A DNA stretch of 64,000 nucleotides, taken from Ralstonia condita (GTDB lineage Bacteria; Pseudomonadota; Gammaproteobacteria; Burkholderiales; Burkholderiaceae). This document shows, one piece after another, positions 18,396 to 24,951 of the stretch. Both the position numbers and the translations under genes were made by a program. The DNA is taken from NCBI RefSeq assembly GCF_958405655.1, contig NZ_CATYWO010000002.1, positions 992,001 to 1,056,000 of the forward strand, written 5' to 3'. The notes under the pieces were generated by a model. That model ran no database searches, was not told the origin of the DNA, and saw only the letters and a program-made list of their open reading frames with translations. Every line of letters begins with the position of its first letter. Position 1 is the stretch's first letter.

Positions 18396-19265
18396 TCAAT
18401 CTCCGAGCGGCTGGCGATTGCCGCCGCCGCGATGCGCATCGAGCACGTACTTGATGCGCCGTAAGAGCTCCTTGCTGCGATCGGACTGCTGCAGTGCGAC
18501 CTCGGTGGCCAGCAGGTCGATCATCATCATCATGGCGTAGCGCGATGACGACGGCTTGAAGATGAAATCGGTCTCCATGGCCTGGATCGGCAGCAAGACG
18601 TCGGCCAGCGCCGCCAGCGGCGAGCCGATCGCCGTCACGGCGATGACCTTGGCGCCGTACTCGCGCGCGATGTTCACGCTATCGATCACCTCCGGCACAT
18701 GGCCGGTCACGGAAAAGACGACCACCACGTCATCGGGGCTGAGCGTGGCCGAGACCATCCGCTGCAGCATCGAATCATGATAGGTGGTGACCGGCCGTCC
18801 CAGGCGTGCAAGGCGGTAGCGCATCTCGTCGGCCATGGTGGTGGAGCCGCCGCCCATGCCGAACACGGCGATCATGCGCGCCGCAGCCAGCGCGATTGCC
18901 GCATTGCGGAACGCCTCGGGCCGCACCAGCGCGCGGTTGGCCTCCAGCACATTGGTGATGTCGGCCAGGATGCCGTCGGCACTGGAGGGCGGGCGATCGG
19001 CGCCGCCATCCAGAAAGCGCTGGCCCACTGCGGCCGCCTGCGCTAGCTTGAGCTTGAGCTCGCGCACGTCGCGGCAGCCCATCGCCTTGGCAAAACGGGT
19101 GACGCTGGCTTCGCTCACGCCGGCGCGTTCGGCCAACGTCTGGATGCTGCCTGCCGCAGCTTCGGCAATGTCGCCCAGGACGGTCTGCGCGACCTTCTGC
19201 TCGGCAGGACGCAGGTCGGCGGCTCGCTGGGAAATACGGGTGACGATGTCGATCGGTTCGCGCAT
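18396..19265 (-). CDS. MurR/RpiR-family regulator with SIS domain
   Basis: This 289-aa regulator has an N-terminal RpiR helix-turn-helix (about 1-77: LRPAEQKVAQTVL...TLAERAGVSEASVTRFAKAMGCRDVRELKLKLA) and a C-terminal phosphosugar-binding SIS domain (about 120-250: IAVFGMGGGS and VVVFSVTGHVPEVIDSV). HexR, a relative, senses KDPG; here the likely ligand is KDG, KDPG or an amino-sugar acid phosphate. It is the first gene of the minus operon and probably regulates both divergent arms through the repeated boxes at 19310-19322 and 19412-19424. Confidence 0.92.
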   Translation of the reverse strand: MREPIDIVTRISQRAADLRPAEQKVAQTVLGDIAEAAAGSIQTLAERAGVSEASVTRFAKAMGCRDVRELKLKLAQAAAVGQRFLDGGADRPPSSADGILADITNVLEANRALVRPEAFRNAAIALAAARMIAVFGMGGGSTTMADEMRYRLARLGRPVTTYHDSMLQRMVSATLSPDDVVVVFSVTGHVPEVIDSVNIAREYGAKVIAVTAIGSPLAALADVLLPIQAMETDFIFKPSSSRYAMMMMIDLLATEVALQQSDRSKELLRRIKYVLDAHRGGGNRQPLGD

Positions 19266-19309
19266 GACGGGCTCCCGGTATGCATCCGGCGGGCGGCTGA
19301 CGGAGATGT

Positions 19310-19322
19310 TTGGTACTTTGTA
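19310..19322 (+). promoter_or_regulatory. Operator box A (13 bp, inverted relative to box B)
   Basis: TTGGTACTTTGTA is the exact reverse complement of the box at 19412-19424. Each contains the short dyad TAC-N3-GTA. The box lies between the rpiR-like start (19265) and a good minus-strand -35 (TTGACA at 19361-19366), so it would fall in the early transcribed region of the minus operon, where a repressor could block it. It is probably recognised by the adjacent RpiR-family protein. Confidence 0.6.
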
Positions 19323-19360
19323 ACAGGCTGGCCGGGAGAATAATTTCGCCGCTATGATTG

Positions 19361-19366
19361 TGTCAA
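19361..19366 (-). promoter_or_regulatory. Minus-strand -35 element TTGACA for the rpiR operon
   Basis: A consensus TTGACA reads toward the rpiR gene. The best -10 is AATTAT at 19340-19345, with a short 15-bp spacer, so the -10 call is weak. It would place transcription start near 19332, just upstream of operator box A. Confidence 0.4.
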
Positions 19367-19403
19367 CCCGATATTTACCCCATCAGGGGATGAGTCGATC
19401 GCC

Positions 19404-20681
19404 ATGAATGATACAAAGTACCAAGGAGATGCCGCCGCCCTCGTCAACCCCCTCGATAAGGGGCTGGGTGCGCTGGAACATGCGTGTGCGCCGGAGCAGG
19501 TGGTAGCCCGGCGATGGAATGTGCTGAACGAAGACCTGAGCCTGCCGGCGGCCGTGCTGTCGCAATCCCGTCTGGAACACAACCTGGCATGGATGCAGGG
19601 CTTCGTGAGCGAATATGGCGCGAAGCTCGCGCCGCACGGCAAGACGACGATGGCGCCGCGCCTGTTCCAGCGCCAGCTGGCGGGTGGCGCCTGGGGGATC
19701 ACCCTGGCAACGGCACACCAGACGCATGTGGCCTATGCCCACGGCGTGCGCCGCGTGCTGATGGCGAATCAGTTGGTCGGCAAGCGCAACATGGCCATCC
19801 TGGCCGAACTGCTGGCGGATCCATCGTTCGAGTTCTTCTGTCTGGTGGATGCGCCCGATCAGGTGGATCAGCTTGCCGCCTTTTTCGGCTCGGCAGGTCG
19901 GCCGATCCAGGTGCTCATCGAGTTGGGCGTGCAGGGTGGCCGCACAGGTGTGCGCGACGATGCGCAGCTGCAATCGGTGCTCGATGCGCTGGCGCGTGCC
20001 AATGGCGCGGTCAGGCTTGCCGGCGTTGAAGTCTATGAAGGCGTGATCAAGGAAGAGGCGGACATCCGCGCGTTCCTGCAGCGTGCCGTGAAGGTCATCG
20101 GCGACCTGGCGAAAGCGGGGCGCCTGCAACGCACGCCAGCGGTACTGACCGGCGCGGGCTCGGCCTGGTACGACGTGGTGGCGGAAGAATTTGCGAAGGC
20201 CGATATCGGCCAGCCGCTCGATGTCGTGCTGCGTCCCGGCTGCTACCTGACGCACGACGTGGGCATCTACCGCGGCGCGCAGGCGCGCATCGACGCCAAC
20301 AACCCCATCGCGCACAGGATGCGGTCGAGCCTGCTGCCCGCGCTGCAACTCTGGGCCTACGTGCAATCGGTACCGGAGGCCGAGCGCGCCATCGTGGCAC
20401 TGGGCAAGCGCGATGCCGCGTTCGACGCCGGCCTGCCGCTGCCGGTGCTGCGCTTCCGCCCAGGCGACAAGACGCCGTCGGCCACGCCCGCACACTGGGA
20501 AATCACCGGCATGATGGATCAGCACGCCTACCTGAAGATCGCCCCCGGCGACGACATCAAGGTCGGTGACATGATCGCCTTCGACATCTCGCATCCGTGC
20601 CTGACGTTCGACAAATGGCGTCAGATCCCAGTGATCGACGACGCGTACAACGTGGTCGATGTCGTCCAGACGTACTTCTGA
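19404..20681 (+). CDS. PLP-dependent deaminase, D-serine dehydratase-like (possible D-glucosaminate dehydratase)
   Basis: This 425-aa fold-type III PLP enzyme has an alanine-racemase-like N-terminal barrel with Schiff-base Lys80 in KLAPHGKTTMAP, and a C-terminal D-serine-dehydratase-like domain with the zinc-ligand HxC motif as HPC (about 397-399). Relatives dehydrate and deaminate D-serine, D-threonine or D-glucosaminate. The adjacent RidA, KDG-kinase-like and KDPG-aldolase genes favour conversion of D-glucosaminate to KDG plus ammonia. The ATG at 19404 has only a distant AGGGG; operator box B lies at codons 3-7. It is 11 bp from the kinase gene. Broad-specificity D-amino-acid deamination is the alternative. 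Confidence 0.85.
   Translation: MNDTKYQGDAAALVNPLDKGLGALEHACAPEQVVARRWNVLNEDLSLPAAVLSQSRLEHNLAWMQGFVSEYGAKLAPHGKTTMAPRLFQRQLAGGAWGITLATAHQTHVAYAHGVRRVLMANQLVGKRNMAILAELLADPSFEFFCLVDAPDQVDQLAAFFGSAGRPIQVLIELGVQGGRTGVRDDAQLQSVLDALARANGAVRLAGVEVYEGVIKEEADIRAFLQRAVKVIGDLAKAGRLQRTPAVLTGAGSAWYDVVAEEFAKADIGQPLDVVLRPGCYLTHDVGIYRGAQARIDANNPIAHRMRSSLLPALQLWAYVQSVPEAERAIVALGKRDAAFDAGLPLPVLRFRPGDKTPSATPAHWEITGMMDQHAYLKIAPGDDIKVGDMIAFDISHPCLTFDKWRQIPVIDDAYNVVDVVQTYF
19412..19424 (-). promoter_or_regulatory. Operator box B inside the deaminase coding start
   Basis: TACAAAGTACCAA is the perfect reverse complement of box A. Centre-to-centre distance from box A is 102 bp, close to a whole number of helical turns, which would allow repression by looping. 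Its position in codons 3-7 of the deaminase would let a bound repressor act as a roadblock on the plus arm. Confidence 0.6.
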
Positions 20682-20692
20682 ACAGACTGAAC

Positions 20693-21613
20693 ATGGCAGA
20701 CATCCTGGCCTATGGCGAAGCGTTGATCGAATTCAACCAGGCTGACCCCGGCAGCACCGCGTGGAACTTCGGTTTTGGCGGGGATACGTCCAACTTCTGC
20801 ATTGCCGCGGCGCGGCAGGGTGCGCGCACCGGCTACATCAGCGCCGTAGGCGGCGACCGCTTTGGGCAGGCGCTACGCGCGCTGTGGCAGGCAGAAGGCG
20901 TGGACCATACCTACGTGCACACCGATGTGCAGGCGTCCACCGGCCTGTACTTCGTCTCGCACGATGCGCGCGGCCACCATTTCGACTATTTGCGTGCAGG
21001 GTCTGCGGCCAGCCGCTTCCAGACCACGCAACTCCCGCTGCAGGCCATTGCGGCGGCCAAGGCGTTTCACCTGTCGGGCATCAGCCTGGCGATCAGCGAT
21101 ACCGCGTGCGACGCGGGTCTGGCGGCGATGGCGCATGCGCGGGCGTCGGGCGTGCTGGTATCGTTCGATACCAATCTGCGCTTGCGCCTGTGGCCGCTGG
21201 CGCGCGCTCGCGCCGTCATGCGCGAGGCTATGCAAACGTGCGACCTCTGCCTGCCGAGCTGGGATGACGTGACGGTGCTGCTCGATTGCCACGATCGTGA
21301 CGGCATTGTCGATACGCTGCTCGGCTGGGGCGTGAAGCTGGTGGCGCTCAAGATGGGCGCGGAAGGCTGCTACGTGGCCACGCCCGAGTCGCGCACGCTG
21401 GTGCCGCGTCATACCGTCAATGCGATCGATGCCACCGGCGCGGGCGACTGCTTTGGTGGTTCGTTTGTGGCGCGGATTGTTGCCGGGGATTCGCCAGTAG
21501 AGGCGGCGCGGTATGCCAATGTGGCCGCGGCGATTTCGACCACGGGGTATAGCGCTGTGGCGCCGATTCCGCGGGCTGAGGCTGTGCGGGCGGCGTTGGG
21601 GCTGCCAGCCTGA
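20693..21613 (+). CDS. kdgK: PfkB-family sugar kinase, probable 2-keto-3-deoxygluconate kinase
   Basis: This 306-aa cytosolic ribokinase-family kinase has the N-terminal GEALIEF, an early glycine stretch FGFGGDTSN and the C-terminal ATP/catalytic motif DATGAGDCFGGSF (GAGD about 249-252, the Asp being the catalytic base). It closely resembles KdgK. It would phosphorylate KDG to KDPG for the aldolase at 14391. The start is ATG at 20693, 11 bp after the deaminase stop; longer in-frame starts lie within the deaminase gene. It ends the plus arm, just before a strong terminator. Confidence 0.9.
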   Translation: MADILAYGEALIEFNQADPGSTAWNFGFGGDTSNFCIAAARQGARTGYISAVGGDRFGQALRALWQAEGVDHTYVHTDVQASTGLYFVSHDARGHHFDYLRAGSAASRFQTTQLPLQAIAAAKAFHLSGISLAISDTACDAGLAAMAHARASGVLVSFDTNLRLRLWPLARARAVMREAMQTCDLCLPSWDDVTVLLDCHDRDGIVDTLLGWGVKLVALKMGAEGCYVATPESRTLVPRHTVNAIDATGAGDCFGGSFVARIVAGDSPVEAARYANVAAAISTTGYSAVAPIPRAEAVRAALGLPA

Positions 21614-21644
21614 AGGGCGATTTCCTGAGTCTGTTACCGCAAGC

Positions 21645-21682
21645 AAAACGCCACCGTACTGCGACGCGGTGGCGTTTTGTTT
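21645..21682 (+). terminator. Intrinsic terminator after the kinase gene
   Basis: AAAACGCCACCG pairs with CGGTGGCGTTTT around a ten-base loop and is followed by GTTTTC. The symmetrical A/T flanks mean it can also work for transcripts arriving from the T6SS side. Confidence 0.85.
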
Positions 21683-21837
21683 TCAGGCGAATTGCGTTGT
21701 CTCGTCTGGAGGAGTCAGCCACGGTCATCCATTGCGGACAAATTGCAATTGACCTCCGATGTCGCTCTCAGGCGGGCGGCATATCGACGTGCCGCTCGGG
21801 GCGCGGACCGTATAACCGCATCGGAGTGGTTTGTGCG

Positions 21838-22104
21838 CTAGCCACTCACTTGCGTGCGCGGGTCTCCAGCGATCAGCACAGCGCCGCAGGCGGTCTTCAT
21901 GCCGCGCAGCGCGACCTTCACGCCGTTGACTTCGTAGTTGTCGGCACCCTCGATGATCGGGAACGGACCGCCGCACTTGGGGCACATCACCATGTTGCCC
22001 CTACCAGCCATCGGAAGGCCATACAGGTCGGTACCGGGGATGCCGTCCAGCACGACACCGCCGTGGTCGGTGGGATCGCCTACGCGGATGATTTCAGCGC
22101 TCAC
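21838..22104 (-). CDS. PAAR-domain T6SS spike-tip protein
   Basis: This 88-aa PAAR protein caps the VgrG spike and sharpens it or carries effectors. It has the family opening IIRVGDPTDHGGVVLDG, central CPKCGG and closing KTACGAVLIAGDP, consistent with zinc binding by His/Cys. The start is read as GTG at 22104, giving VSAEIIRVGDPTDHGG, which matches where PAAR proteins begin. A longer frame from 22278 would run 118 bp into the upstream membrane gene. It is the last gene of the vgrG cluster. Confidence 0.85.
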   Translation of the reverse strand: MSAEIIRVGDPTDHGGVVLDGIPGTDLYGLPMAGRGNMVMCPKCGGPFPIIEGADNYEVNGVKVALRGMKTACGAVLIAGDPRTQVSG

Positions 22105-22160
22105 GTATCTTTCAGGATTTTTGTCGTCATTTTCGGATGCAACGCTTTGGTAGTACCTAG

Positions 22161-22460
22161 TCAACCTAGGTTCTTCCTGTTGCGTCGTTGGATCAACCAA
22201 CTGAATAAGACCGCTGATCCAGCCGTAGGCAAGAAGAAAAGTCCATACACAAGGGGCCACGCAGAGGAAAGATCCCAAAACCCTCCCGCTGCAGAGTGAT
22301 GGAGCCAGAACGTAGGGACAGCCGCTCCGCAGTATGGTCCCATGATCGATGCAATGTAGGGGTTGTCAGAGTTGGATACGGTGCGGGCGATAACCCGACC
22401 TACCAGTACCAGGATCAGTACCAGAATCGCTAGAAATAGCATGATGTCGATGAGATCCAT
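22161..22460 (-). CDS. Small membrane protein of unknown function in the T6SS cluster
   Basis: I do not recognise this 99-aa protein. It has a strong N-terminal helix (MLFLAILVLILVLVGRVIA) and two further hydrophobic segments ending in a basic tail (RRNRKNLG), suggesting three membrane spans with the C-terminus in the cytoplasm. It lies between the second immunity gene and the PAAR gene, in the same direction, so it may be an additional immunity or trafficking factor. Local base composition looks less GC-rich than the flanking core genes. Confidence 0.6.
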   Translation of the reverse strand: MDLIDIMLFLAILVLILVLVGRVIARTVSNSDNPYIASIMGPYCGAAVPTFWLHHSAAGGFWDLSSAWPLVYGLFFLPTAGSAVLFSWLIQRRNRKNLG

Positions 22461-22501
22461 CTTTCAACTAAGGCAATCAACTGCAATGACGTAATGGGCG
22501 C

Positions 22502-22795
22502 TCACGCGTCGTACTCGCCCATCCATGTCCACACGACAAGCGCTTCGTCTTGCGGCAACCCCAACCCGAAGCGGACCATCGGTTCGCCTCGTTGACGGAA
22601 GACACTGCGGCCATTGGCAACCCACGCAGCCTCCGGATGATCCGGAGGCAGCGAGGCCCGCCACAAACCAGTCAGCGGAGTCGGTTCCCCCGAGCGCACT
22701 GTCACCGGGGCACCGGTTTGCGTGGGTGGCGCGTTGACGCGAAAGCGCACGCTGTCCAAGAGCCGGTTCCACAAGGCCAGCGCTTCTTCGTCCGT
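22502..22795 (-). repeat. Direct repeat copy 2 (shared 3' part of tli4 genes)
   Basis: The 3' roughly 290 bp of this gene, from about the codons for LWNRLLDSVRFRVNAPP to the stop, closely matches 23743-24036 at the DNA level. In both copies the encoded end is GLGLPQDEALVVWTWMGEYDA with only scattered changes. Confidence 0.8.
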
Positions 22796-23725
22796 GAGTG
22801 AAGAGGATTGACCCAGCGTCCGGTTGGCCTTGACGCCAGTGTTGAGCTGAATGTCGACCGAGGCGGGGTTCAGTGCGCTGCCACTCTTGCCGATGGAGGC
22901 CCACAGGAATTCATGGGCGAACACGCCTTTTTCGATACCGTCGCGCCGCAACAGGACTTGCTCGCCTTTCCAGCCATTGACTTCACGCTTGCCCAATTGC
23001 AAACGCGTGACCCCAGGGACAGTCGCCTTACCCATCGCGCTGTAATGTCGTTCGATCAGGCCTGGATCGCCACCAGTGCTTGCATCTTTGTTGGACAGAA
23101 TTGAGAAGCTGACATCGGGGAAGCTCGGGAGGTCGATGCCTACGCCAAAGATTTCCTGGAAGCTGCCAGATGAATCTGCAATGAAGCCGTGGTCGATGCA
23201 TACACCGGGCGCGGTGGGGATTTCTGTGTTCTTGCGCGCGCGGAGGCCATGCACTAGTCGCCCAAGCTCCTTGCCGCCGGTAAACCACTCATATAGATTG
23301 GAGCCGCTTGAGGCGAAGGTCATGTGTGCTTCTAACCCATACTGCCGTGCATACTTGTCTTCGAATGACCGAACTTCAATGCTGTTACTGGATGGTTCTA
23401 GCCTGAAGTAGGTAATCTCCGCGGTCTTGCTAGATGCGAGCACCTTGGCACGATAGCTTTCGGCCATTTCTTTTAGGCGGCCCGCTTCGCCAACGTGGAC
23501 AACAATCTTTGCGGGGAACTCTTGGAATCCCCAGAGTAATTCCGCCTCAGCAGGGACCTCCACCACATTGCGCCCGAAACAGACGTGCTTAGTCTTGGCA
23601 AACAGCTTTTGCAAGCGCGGCGACATGACAACGGGTTCCGACATTTTTTTCTCCGCAAAGGCTGTCGATACGTAGCCCGCCAGCAGAAGGCATGTCGACC
23701 CGATGGCGAAGACGCGGTAAATCAT
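22502..23725 (-). CDS. tli4: T6SS immunity protein, Tli4 family (second copy)
   Basis: This 407-aa exported protein has a signal peptide MIYRVFAIGSTCLLLAGYVSTAFA with cleavage before EKK, then Tli4-type N- and C-terminal regions. Tli4 proteins block Tle4 phospholipase effectors in the periplasm. The ATG at 23725 is chosen because GAGGAG lies directly before it; an ATG seven codons earlier overlaps the preceding stop. Its first and last portions are very like the neighbouring copy, while the middle is divergent, so it may recognise a different effector variant. Confidence 0.82.
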   Translation of the reverse strand: MIYRVFAIGSTCLLLAGYVSTAFAEKKMSEPVVMSPRLQKLFAKTKHVCFGRNVVEVPAEAELLWGFQEFPAKIVVHVGEAGRLKEMAESYRAKVLASSKTAEITYFRLEPSSNSIEVRSFEDKYARQYGLEAHMTFASSGSNLYEWFTGGKELGRLVHGLRARKNTEIPTAPGVCIDHGFIADSSGSFQEIFGVGIDLPSFPDVSFSILSNKDASTGGDPGLIERHYSAMGKATVPGVTRLQLGKREVNGWKGEQVLLRRDGIEKGVFAHEFLWASIGKSGSALNPASVDIQLNTGVKANRTLGQSSSLTDEEALALWNRLLDSVRFRVNAPPTQTGAPVTVRSGEPTPLTGLWRASLPPDHPEAAWVANGRSVFRQRGEPMVRFGLGLPQDEALVVWTWMGEYDA

Positions 23726-23742
23726 TGCTCCTCGATGCGGAT

Positions 23743-24036
23743 TCATGCGTCGTATTCACCCATCCACGTCCAGACCACGAGTGCCTCGTCTTGAGGCAAC
23801 CCTAGCCCGAATCGGACCATCGGTTCGCCTCGTTGACGGAAGATGCGGTTGCCATTGGCAACCCACGCCGCCTTCGGATGGTCTGGGGGTAGCGAGGCCC
23901 GCCACAAACCGGTCAGCGGAGTCGGCTCGCCCGAGCGCACCGTCACCGGAGCGCCAGTTTGAGTGGGCGGAGCGTTCACGCGAAAGCGCACGCTGTCCAG
24001 GAGCCGGTTCCACAATGCAATGGCCTCATCGTCGCT
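23743..24036 (-). repeat. Direct repeat copy 1 (shared 3' part of tli4 genes)
   Basis: This is the partner of the repeat at 22502-22795. It is a tandem-duplication product whose 3' part has stayed nearly identical, giving a recombination target that could delete or amplify one immunity gene. Confidence 0.8.
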
Positions 24037-24951
24037 CAGCGATGCTTGATCGGCGGCGCCAATACGATTCGCTTCCACCTTGGAGTACATCTTCGCGCTA
24101 ATCTGGGCGGGATGCAGTGTGGAGCGCTCCTTGCTGACGGCCTCCCATTCAAAGTCGTGCGTACCATCTGCACGGCGAACCAGCGATTCCTCCCCCTCCC
24201 ATACGCCTACCGTACGCTTGCCTTCGCGCAATGTGGTCAGCTTTGGATAGTGGCTTCCCAAGTCCTTCTTTTGCTCGGCGATTGAGGCTAGGAGTCCGTC
24301 TCCAGCGCCGGTGGCCTGCTTGTTGGAATCCACCGAGAAGCTGACATCGGGCAAGCTCGGCAGGTGGATACCCGCGCCGAAGATTTCCTGAAACTCGCCC
24401 GAGGAATCAGCCACGAAGCCGTGGTCGATGCACACGCCGGGGGCGGTCGGGATTTCCGTGTTGTCGCGCGCGCGAAGTGCGCGAATCAAGGCGGCATTCT
24501 TCCGGCCGCCGGACCATTCGTACAGATGCGGGCCGGCCGTGATAAAGGTGTATACCCTCTCGGCCCCGAGTTGCTTGGCAATATCACTTTGGTACCAGCA
24601 AATCTGCACACTGCGGTCACCTACCCCCTGTCCGAAGAAAGTGATCTCAGCTGTCTTATCTCTCGCAAGTTGCGCCGATCGAAAGGCTTCCGCCATTGTC
24701 CTCAGTTGCTTGGCCGCCCCAACGTGCGTGACGATCTTCCCGGGAAACTCCTGGAAACCCCACAGAAACTCGGCCTCTGTGGGCACCTCGATTACATAAC
24801 GCCCAAAGCACACCTGCTTGGTCTTGGCAAACAGTTTTTGCAAGCGCGCCGACATGGCGACGGATTCCGACATTGTTTTCTCCGCGAAGGCTGTCGATAT
24901 GTCGCCCGCCAACAGCAGGCTACCCAGAACGAATGAGAAACGACGTTTCAT
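23743..24951 (-). CDS. tli4: T6SS immunity protein, Tli4 family (first copy)
   Basis: This 402-aa exported immunity protein directly follows the Tle4-like effector. Its ATG at 24951 overlaps the effector stop as ATGA, the usual coupling of an effector to its cognate immunity gene. The signal peptide (MKRRFSFVLGSLLLAGDISTAFA) is followed by EKTMSESVAMSARLQKLFAKTKQVCFGRYVIEVP, nearly the same as the next copy. The middle third differs strongly from the paralogue. It is expected to bind the lipase in the periplasm and protect the producer from sister-cell attack. Confidence 0.85.
   Translation of the reverse strand: MKRRFSFVLGSLLLAGDISTAFAEKTMSESVAMSARLQKLFAKTKQVCFGRYVIEVPTEAEFLWGFQEFPGKIVTHVGAAKQLRTMAEAFRSAQLARDKTAEITFFGQGVGDRSVQICWYQSDIAKQLGAERVYTFITAGPHLYEWSGGRKNAALIRALRARDNTEIPTAPGVCIDHGFVADSSGEFQEIFGAGIHLPSLPDVSFSVDSNKQATGAGDGLLASIAEQKKDLGSHYPKLTTLREGKRTVGVWEGEESLVRRADGTHDFEWEAVSKERSTLHPAQISAKMYSKVEANRIGAADQASLSDDEAIALWNRLLDSVRFRVNAPPTQTGAPVTVRSGEPTPLTGLWRASLPPDHPKAAWVANGNRIFRQRGEPMVRFGLGLPQDEALVVWTWMGEYDA

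Noticed and set aside
22105..22278. N-terminal transmembrane extension of the PAAR protein
   Set aside because: It would overlap the upstream membrane gene by 118 bp in another frame, and PAAR homology begins exactly at the GTG at 22104.
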